Notes under the pieces: model-generated | What the model saw: only the letters and a program-made list of their open reading frames with translations | What the model was told of the DNA's origin: nothing | Database searches by the model: none | Position numbers and translations under genes: made by a program | Assembly: GCA_030602145.1 (NCBI GenBank) | Contig: JAUWAH010000035.1 | Coordinates: 1-10,788 of the forward strand | Source of the DNA: Desulfobulbus sp. | GTDB taxonomy: Bacteria > Desulfobacterota > Desulfobulbia > Desulfobulbales > Desulfobulbaceae | Direction: 5' to 3' | Length of the DNA stretch: 10,788 bases | Shown: positions 6,920 through 10,788 of the stretch, one piece after another | Position numbering within the stretch: the first letter of the stretch is position 1 | Layout of the letters: each line of letters begins with the position of its first letter

Positions 6920-7650
6920 TGGCGGATGATCTCGGTTCCGGGAGGGACGCTGAGCTTTTGCAGCCGTTCAAGCAGTTCTTTCGCCTGCTGTTCGTTCTTC
7001 GGATCCAAGGTGTTGACGCGCACGTTGGTGAAGGTCAATTCGGTCAGGGCGCCGAAGTGATCCTCCATCAGCAGTCGGTGGATGATGAGATCGCCTTGCA
7101 GCCACAACTGGACCCGTTTGAGCTGCGGATGGGGATTTTTAGGGGTCAGCTGGACCGCTTGGGTGTCAGCGGGAGGTATGTCGCTAAGTTGGAACCGGGG
7201 GTCGGCGGGAGCAACGACAAAGGCGTCCAGAGAATCTTTTCTTCCGGTGAGGAGTCCGTAGGTGATGTCCGATTCCATATCCTGTGCCGGTGTGACGATA
7301 AGTTGGTTGTCCAGGGGCGCATGAATGGAGAGCGTCTCGCCGTCATTGATGATGGTCTGCTCGGTCGGTCGGGTATAGTTCCAGCGCATGATGCCCTGGC
7401 CCGTGGCTGCGGAGCCGGGGGCGGCGACACGATAGAAGACGGCGTGGCCGGCACCCAGTTTCAGCCGCCCACCGGTACGGGTCGATTGATCAAAATCGAA
7501 TTCCAGGCTGCGCAGCTGCTGATATTTGTTCTGAAGCTGTATGACCCGTTGTTCGAGGGACGAGGGAGCGGCCAGGACCTCATTGCCCACGGTCAGGGTG
7601 ACCAGGGTGAGGAGGGTTGCGGCGATCAGCAGAAGTACGCTTTTACACAT
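6916..7650 (-). CDS. lolA: LolA-family outer-membrane lipoprotein carrier
   Basis: This 244-residue periplasmic protein is predicted to carry lipoproteins from the LolCDE complex to the outer membrane. A signal peptide of about 28 residues (MCKSVLLLIAATLLTLVT..., ending VLAAP) precedes the LolA fold. Typical features are FDFDQSTR near the first strands, IMRWNYTRPTEQTIINDGETL (88-107, matching the RWxYxxPxxxxIxSDGxTL signature) and a C-terminal SVPPGTEI like the family's PPxGxxxI ending. It is somewhat longer than E. coli LolA. A longer frame reaches back to 7818 but lies inside murI. ATG 7650 is preferred because it begins a signal peptide and has GGAG eight bases upstream. It starts within the last codons of murI (8-base overlap), so translation is probably coupled. 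Confidence 0.88.
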   Translation of the reverse strand: MCKSVLLLIAATLLTLVTLTVGNEVLAAPSSLEQRVIQLQNKYQQLRSLEFDFDQSTRTGGRLKLGAGHAVFYRVAAPGSAATGQGIMRWNYTRPTEQTIINDGETLSIHAPLDNQLIVTPAQDMESDITYGLLTGRKDSLDAFVVAPADPRFQLSDIPPADTQAVQLTPKNPHPQLKRVQLWLQGDLIIHRLLMEDHFGALTELTFTNVRVNTLDPKNEQQAKELLERLQKLSVPPGTEIIRQ

Positions 7651-8431
7651 CGGTTTGCTCCAGGAGCACCGGGCGGCCAAAGATGGTGGCGGCCAAGGCA
7701 TGGACGGGTGAGGGCATGTCGGAGACGAAAAAACGGCTCGGGGTTTCGGGGCGGTAGAGTTCGGCGCGCAGATCCGCATCGGTGTCGAGGATTGATTTGA
7801 GATGGAGCGCCACCTCAACCGACGAATCGATGATATCGACTTTCCTGCCGATTCGGGGGGCGATGGTTTTCTTCAACAGCGGGTAGTGGGTGCAGCCCAG
7901 GATGAGGGTGTCGATCTGCTTGTCGCGCAAGGGGTGTAGATATTTTTTGACAATCATTTTGGTTTCCCGCCGTTCCAGCCAGCCTTCCTCGACCAGCGGC
8001 ACCAGCAGCGGGCAGGCTTGGCTATGGACCTTGCAATCCGGCCGGACCGCATGAAGGCGCTGCTCGTAGAGGCCGGAGTTGATCGTCGCCCTGGTACCGA
8101 TGATGCCGATTCTGCCTCGTCGACTGACCGCTGCCGCTTTGGTCACAGCCGGGTGGATGACATCGATGATTGATTGGTGATAGTGGGAGCGCAGGAAAGG
8201 GGAAGCGGTGCTCGCCGCCGAATTGCAGGCGATGACGATCAGCTTTGCTCCTTGCTTGAGGAGAAACTCAGTGTTGCGTCGAGAATATTCGGTGATCATG
8301 GCCGGACTTTTTGATCCGTAGGGCGAGCGGGCCAGATCACCCAGGTAGACCAGGGGAAACCCCGGGCAGCATTGTTCTATGGCACGGGCAACGGTCATGC
8401 CGCCGACACCGGAATCGAAGATGCCGATCAT
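7643..8431 (-). CDS. murI: Glutamate racemase
   Basis: This cofactor-independent cytoplasmic racemase makes D-glutamate for peptidoglycan stem peptides. The 262-residue protein has the start IGIFDSGVGGMTV (D6, S7), the loop YLGDLARSPYGSK and the two catalytic cysteine motifs: ACNSAAS with C69 and GCTHYPLL with C180. HPAV (93-96) and IGTRATI (111-117) are also typical. The length is normal. The first ATG (MIGIFDSGVGG) fits the family, although no strong Shine-Dalgarno precedes it. It heads a minus-strand run with lolA, a phosphoesterase and the S1 protein, joining cell-wall precursor supply with lipoprotein transport. A candidate promoter lies about 70 bases upstream. Confidence 0.96.
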   Translation of the reverse strand: MIGIFDSGVGGMTVARAIEQCCPGFPLVYLGDLARSPYGSKSPAMITEYSRRNTEFLLKQGAKLIVIACNSAASTASPFLRSHYHQSIIDVIHPAVTKAAAVSRRGRIGIIGTRATINSGLYEQRLHAVRPDCKVHSQACPLLVPLVEEGWLERRETKMIVKKYLHPLRDKQIDTLILGCTHYPLLKKTIAPRIGRKVDIIDSSVEVALHLKSILDTDADLRAELYRPETPSRFFVSDMPSPVHALAATIFGRPVLLEQTDV

Positions 8432-8502
8432 GTTTTGTAATCTATTGGTTGGTTAAGATGGGGGTGGCTAGCGAAGCGTGCAGAAATTCGGGATGGAAGG
8501 AG

Positions 8503-8531
8503 AGTCTACTGCAGAGGCATGAAGATCTCAA
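8503..8531 (-). promoter_or_regulatory. Candidate sigma70-type promoter for murI
   Basis: Read on the minus strand, TTGAGA (complement of 8526-8531) and TAGACT (complement of 8503-8508) are 17 bases apart. They match the -35 and -10 consensus at five and four positions. This would leave a leader of about 65 bases before the murI ATG. It lies downstream of the hairpin that follows mucR, as expected if murI starts its own transcript. Confidence 0.45.
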
Positions 8532-8578
8532 GACAGAATACCTGTGCTCCGGTGAAAACAGCAGCAGGGACGGGGAAT

Positions 8579-8610
8579 GCATTCAAGCGGCAACCATGCC
8601 GCCTGAATGC
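8579..8610. repeat. Strong hairpin between mucR and murI
   Basis: GCATTCA-A-GCGGCA (8579-8592) pairs with TGCCGC-C-TGAATGC (8597-8610), giving 13 base pairs, one A/C mismatch and the loop ACCA. It starts 28 bases beyond the mucR stop. Neither strand has a T-run after the stem, so it is not a classical intrinsic terminator. It could stabilise the mucR 3' end, assist Rho-dependent termination, or be one copy of a REP-like repeat. Confidence 0.6.
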
Positions 8611-8638
8611 TGGAGTTGATGCTGAACGGAGGTTAAAG

Positions 8639-9085
8639 CTATTGTTTCTTCTTGGTTTTGTCTTTAGTGCGCATTTCAATGGCTTTGCGAAGGTTGTCCG
8701 GTAGGCCCCGTTCCTTGCCCGATTGTGAACGTTTTTCAGAGAGGGCTTTGGCACACAATGGCTGACGAGCTGAAAAACCGTGTTTTTTCCGGTATTCCTT
8801 TGAGCTGAGCCCGTGCGATTTCAGGTGTTTCGGAGAGAGCATCTTGAACTCCTGACCACATTCCAGACAGACGATTTTATTTTTTTGAATCGACTTTTTC
8901 GGGTCGATAACAGGATTAGCCTCTTCCGGTCCAGGTTCAGTGACGATGGCTTCTGAATCCTGAAGCGCCTTAAGGGTCTGAAATGTATCATTAAGAGCAG
9001 CTTTAATTTCTTCCGTGCTCATCTGCTTGCTGCTTATTTGGGACTGAATGATTTCTGCGGTCATCTCAACGAGTGATTTACTCAT
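8639..9085 (-). CDS. MucR/Ros-type zinc-finger transcriptional regulator
   Basis: The 148-residue cytoplasmic DNA-binding protein has an N-terminal helical segment (about 1-42) typical of MucR oligomerisation, an acidic/proline linker (about 45-65), a zinc-finger region and a very basic C-terminal tail ending KDKTKKKQ. The finger has C73 and C76 (CLEC) and H87 and H91 (HLKSH), followed by GLSSKEYRKKHGFSARQPLC, the signature of the Ros/MucR family. In alphaproteobacteria these proteins act like nucleoid-associated silencers on AT-rich targets and control polysaccharide and virulence genes; the role here is not established. AGGAG lies seven bases before the ATG. The gene is clearly more AT-rich than its neighbours, which may mean acquisition by transfer or self-binding. 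Confidence 0.9.
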   Translation of the reverse strand: MSKSLVEMTAEIIQSQISSKQMSTEEIKAALNDTFQTLKALQDSEAIVTEPGPEEANPVIDPKKSIQKNKIVCLECGQEFKMLSPKHLKSHGLSSKEYRKKHGFSARQPLCAKALSEKRSQSGKERGLPDNLRKAIEMRTKDKTKKKQ

Positions 9086-9143
9086 CGGGCTCTCCTGTGT
9101 AGAAAAAAATGGAGGTGTATCCTTTGTCCATCCTGATGCTGGA

Positions 9144-9172
9144 ATAATAGGATATTGAAACGATCAATGCAA
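9144..9172 (-). promoter_or_regulatory. Candidate promoter for the mucR-type gene
   Basis: On the minus strand, TTGCAT (complement of 9167-9172) and TATTAT (complement of 9144-9149) are separated by 17 bases. The -10 matches consensus at five positions and the -35 at three. The flanks are AT-rich, including AAATATTT just upstream. That fits either an UP-like element or the AT-rich, T/A-step DNA that MucR proteins bind, so autoregulation is possible but not shown. Confidence 0.45.
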
Positions 9173-9339
9173 ATATTTTGTGACCATTCTGAGTGAATAC
9201 GAGAGAAGTGGAATGGAGACACTGTCGATTGTATGCGTCAAGAAGAGAGGTGCTTTCAACCTGGATAAAGTTCAACTCCATCTGATAGCATGGGAAGCAT
9301 TGGCATGCCGTTGTGGCAAAGGATTGTGGCCCGGAAGAG

Positions 9340-9368
9340 TTGACAGTCCGACTGTAAGGCATTAAATT
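9340..9368 (+). promoter_or_regulatory. Candidate sigma70 promoter for fmdB with embedded inverted repeat
   Basis: A perfect -35 hexamer TTGACA (9340-9345) is followed after exactly 17 bases by TAAATT (9363-9368, four of six matches). Transcription would start near 9375 and leave a leader of about 55 bases before fmdB. The inverted repeat ACAGT-CCG-ACTGT (9343-9355) overlaps the -35 and spacer, where a repressor could block polymerase. Confidence 0.6.
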
Positions 9369-9430
9369 TGCCGCTGCCTGATGTTTCGGTTCTTTTTAGC
9401 CTTGAATATACAGAGTTGAGAGGTGGTATC

Positions 9431-9721
9431 ATGCCGGTGTATGAGTACGAATGTAGCGGATGTGAAAAAGTCTTTGAACTGCAACAGCGGATCGCCGATG
9501 CCCCCCTGACGGTATGCCCGGAATGCGGCGGCCAGGTGCGCAAGTTGATTTCCATGAGTTCTTTTCAGTTGAAAGGCGGGGGCTGGTATTCCGAAGGGTA
9601 CAGCAACGGTGCCAACGGCAAGGGGAACGGCAAGGGCGAGTCACCGTGCGCGGATTCCGGCGCCGGGCCATCCTGTCCCGGTTCGGGTGGGAGTTGCTGT
9701 CACTGTCCGGCATCCAGTTGA
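9431..9721 (+). CDS. FmdB family zinc-ribbon protein
   Basis: This 96-residue protein has the FmdB (CxxC_CxxC_SSSS) putative regulatory domain. MPVYEYECSGC at the start and TVCPECGG further on supply two zinc-binding CxxC pairs (C8/C11 and C29/C32). The conserved hydrophobic end of the domain is KLISMSSFQLKGGGWYSEGY. A Gly/Asn/Lys-rich linker and a short Cys/Ser/Gly tail (SCCHCPASS) follow. FmdB was first noted beside formamidase/acetamidase genes, and the function of most members is unknown. ATG 9431 is the family's standard start and has GAGGTGG (9419-9425) upstream. An in-frame TTG at 9368 adds unrelated residues and falls inside the promoter -10. The gene is apparently monocistronic. Confidence 0.92.
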   Translation: MPVYEYECSGCEKVFELQQRIADAPLTVCPECGGQVRKLISMSSFQLKGGGWYSEGYSNGANGKGNGKGESPCADSGAGPSCPGSGGSCCHCPASS

Positions 9722-9725
9722 TCGA

Positions 9726-9738
9726 CGCGACGGTCGCG
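9726..9738. repeat. Short hairpin just after fmdB
   Basis: CGCGA-CGG-TCGCG is a perfect short inverted repeat (the C/G pair flanking the central G may also close). It sits four bases after the fmdB stop and just upstream of the main terminator, giving two hairpins in tandem. It has no T-run of its own. Confidence 0.4.
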
Positions 9739-9744
9739 CTTGTC

Positions 9745-9772
9745 ACCCGGCCCGAGGGCCGGGTTTTTTATT
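9745..9772 (+). terminator. Rho-independent terminator after fmdB
   Basis: ACCCGGCC (9745-9752) and GGCCGGGT (9757-9764) form a perfect 8-bp GC-rich stem with the loop CGAG, followed by a run of T residues (9764-9769) and ATT. The opposite strand lacks a T-run after the stem, so it is oriented for fmdB rather than for the converging queA. Confidence 0.92.
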
Positions 9773-9811
9773 GCCCTTTCCGGGCCGAACTGAATATGTC
9801 CATGGGGTATG

Positions 9812-10788
9812 TCAGGGCTTGGTGATGATGGCCATGGCGTCTCCATAGGAAAAGAAGCGATAGCCGCTGGTGACCGCCTCCCCATAGGCGGCGAGAATGC
9901 TGCTTCGGCCCGCCAGAGCCGACACCAGCAGCAGCAGCGAAGACCTGGGAAGGTGAAAGTTGGTGATCAAGTTGTCCACGATCCGGAACCGGTAGCCGGG
10001 ATAAATAAACAGATCGCATTCGCCGGCACCGGCCCGGATATTGCCCTGCTCGTCGGCGGCGAATTCGAGGGTGCGCACCGTGGTGGTGCCCACTGCCCAG
10101 ATCCTGCCGCCGGCCGCTTTGGTCTCCCGGATGGCTGCTGCTGTCTCCGGGCTGATTTCAAAGGGTTCGGTATGTATGACGTGGTCACGGATATCTTCGC
10201 AGCGGACCGGTGCAAAGGTGCCGTGGCCGACATGGAGCACGATGGTGACCACCCGGACCCCGCGGGCACGGATCTGTCCGAGCAGGTCGTCGCTGAAATG
10301 AAGGCCGGCGGTCGGCGCCGCCACCGAGCCCACCTCCCGGGCATAGAGGGTCTGGTAACGGTGCAAGTCCTCCGCGTCGTTACCATGCGGGCGGCTGATG
10401 TAGGGCGGCAGCGGCATCTGACCCGATGATGCCAGCAGGCTTTCCAGGGATTGCCCCTTCTGTGGTCGATAGAGCAGGGTGACCTCGGCCTGGCCGTCGG
10501 CGGACAGGTTGTCCACCCGGGCACGGAGGTGGTCGCCGAAGAAGAGCCAGCCGCCGACGCGGGGACGTTTCGAGCTTCTCAACAGGGCCGGGGCCGAGGC
10601 TGCCAGCCACCCGTCGCCTTGTTCTTGCCGGGACGCGGGCCGGGGAAAGGCGAGGAGGAACAGTTCGACCTTCCCCCCTGTCTCCTTGCGGCCGAGCAGG
10701 CGGGCAGCAAAAACCTTGGTGGTGTTGATCGCCAGCAGGTCGCCGGGGCGCAGATAGTCAACCAGGTCGGTGAAGCTGCGATGGGCGG
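9812..10788 (-). CDS. queA: QueA, tRNA preQ1(34) S-adenosylmethionine ribosyltransferase-isomerase (5'-partial)
   Basis: QueA transfers and isomerises the ribosyl group of SAM onto preQ1 in tRNA wobble position 34, giving epoxyqueuosine. The frame is open to the window edge, so 324 residues are visible and roughly 35-40 N-terminal residues are missing by comparison with E. coli QueA. Family landmarks in order are SFTDLVDYLRPGDLLAINTT, ARLLGRKETGGKVELFLL, GQMPLPPYI, AREVGSVAAPTAGLHF, LHVGHGTFAPV, VGTTTVRTLE, IYPGYRFRIVDNLITNFHLP and YRFFSYGDAM at the end. A TTG at 10582 could be mistaken for a start, but homology clearly continues upstream of it. The gene converges on fmdB. The region between the GGKVEL block and MPLPPYI is the least conserved part. 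Confidence 0.96.
   Translation of the reverse strand, partial: AHRSFTDLVDYLRPGDLLAINTTKVFAARLLGRKETGGKVELFLLAFPRPASRQEQGDGWLAASAPALLRSSKRPRVGGWLFFGDHLRARVDNLSADGQAEVTLLYRPQKGQSLESLLASSGQMPLPPYISRPHGNDAEDLHRYQTLYAREVGSVAAPTAGLHFSDDLLGQIRARGVRVVTIVLHVGHGTFAPVRCEDIRDHVIHTEPFEISPETAAAIRETKAAGGRIWAVGTTTVRTLEFAADEQGNIRAGAGECDLFIYPGYRFRIVDNLITNFHLPRSSLLLLVSALAGRSSILAAYGEAVTSGYRFFSYGDAMAIITKP

Larger units (their letters stand above)
9086..9430. other. Divergent intergenic region between the mucR-type gene and fmdB
   Basis: This 345-base non-coding region is AT-rich on its left side. It holds the ribosome site and candidate promoter of the minus-strand mucR-type gene and the candidate promoter of plus-strand fmdB. 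A 61-codon plus frame (9180-9365) and a 94-codon minus frame overlapping the mucR start (9078-9362) have no recognisable features or convincing ribosome sites, and I regard them as chance. Confidence 0.6.

Noticed and set aside
6200..7060. 286-codon plus-strand frame across the phosphoesterase and lolA
   Set aside because: It crosses two minus-strand genes with clear active-site or signal-peptide signatures, and its product is Gly/Ala/Val-rich without a recognisable domain.
6871..7800. 309-codon plus-strand frame opposite lolA and the end of murI
   Set aside because: Antisense shadow; the minus-strand LolA and MurI features are clear.
7651..7818. N-terminal extension of lolA back to 7818
   Set aside because: The extension lies inside murI in another frame and would bury the signal peptide; ATG 7650 has a ribosome site and begins the signal peptide.
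8519..8704. 61-codon plus-strand frame between murI and mucR
   Set aside because: It overlaps the hairpin and the 3' end of the mucR-type gene, has no ribosome site and no recognisable features.
9180..9365. 61-codon plus-strand frame in the mucR-fmdB intergenic region
   Set aside because: GTG start without a convincing ribosome site, no family resemblance, and it runs into the fmdB promoter.
9809..10429. 206-codon plus-strand frame opposite queA
   Set aside because: QueA motifs run through the whole region on the minus strand.
1..10788. CRISPR arrays, tRNA or rRNA genes, insertion sequences, toxin-antitoxin or defence genes
   Set aside because: Searched by eye on both strands; no spaced direct repeats, cloverleaf, transposase or defence-type motif was seen.

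Overview
The window looks like ordinary chromosomal DNA from a GC-rich, diderm (Gram-negative-type) bacterium. Its contents are outer-membrane and envelope genes (Pal, an OmpH/Skp-like chaperone, a heptose kinase for LPS, LolA), a murein precursor gene (MurI) and RNA- or nucleotide-related housekeeping genes. Together, the yicC-remA-gmk order, a Pal with a GNCDPRGT-type motif, FmdB and a MucR-type regulator point to Desulfobacterota (former Deltaproteobacteria), possibly near Desulfobulbales. That placement is inferred from gene content and protein style, not from a database search.

Left part, plus strand (21-4924): pal ends in a clear intrinsic terminator. After it comes a closely spaced run of ompH/skp, hldE-type kinase (rfaE1), yicC, remA (DUF370), gmk and rlmB. 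Gaps are under 60 bases, and remA/gmk and gmk/rlmB overlap, so this is probably one or two transcription units. The theme is envelope biogenesis followed by RNA and GTP metabolism: RNase YicC, GMP kinase and a 23S rRNA 2'-O-methyltransferase.

Middle part, minus strand (8431 down to 4970): murI, lolA, a possible 47-codon ORF, a YfcE-like phosphoesterase and a protein with four S1 domains. murI and lolA overlap by 8 bases. A candidate sigma70-type promoter lies upstream of murI. This unit converges on rlmB, with only 45 bases between the stop codons.

Right part (8639-10788): a MucR/Ros-type zinc-finger regulator (minus) sits in a visibly more AT-rich stretch, divergent from fmdB (plus) across a 345-base intergenic region. 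That region holds good promoter candidates in both directions. fmdB ends in a strong intrinsic terminator and converges on queA (minus), which runs off the right edge of the window without its first few dozen codons.

I found no CRISPR array, tRNA, rRNA, insertion sequence, phage gene or recognisable defence system. I see no convincing undescribed system. The items most worth checking are regulatory: an inverted repeat inside the fmdB promoter, the AT-rich mucR locus, a hairpin between mucR and murI, a small ORF coupled to lolA, and the four-domain S1 protein.
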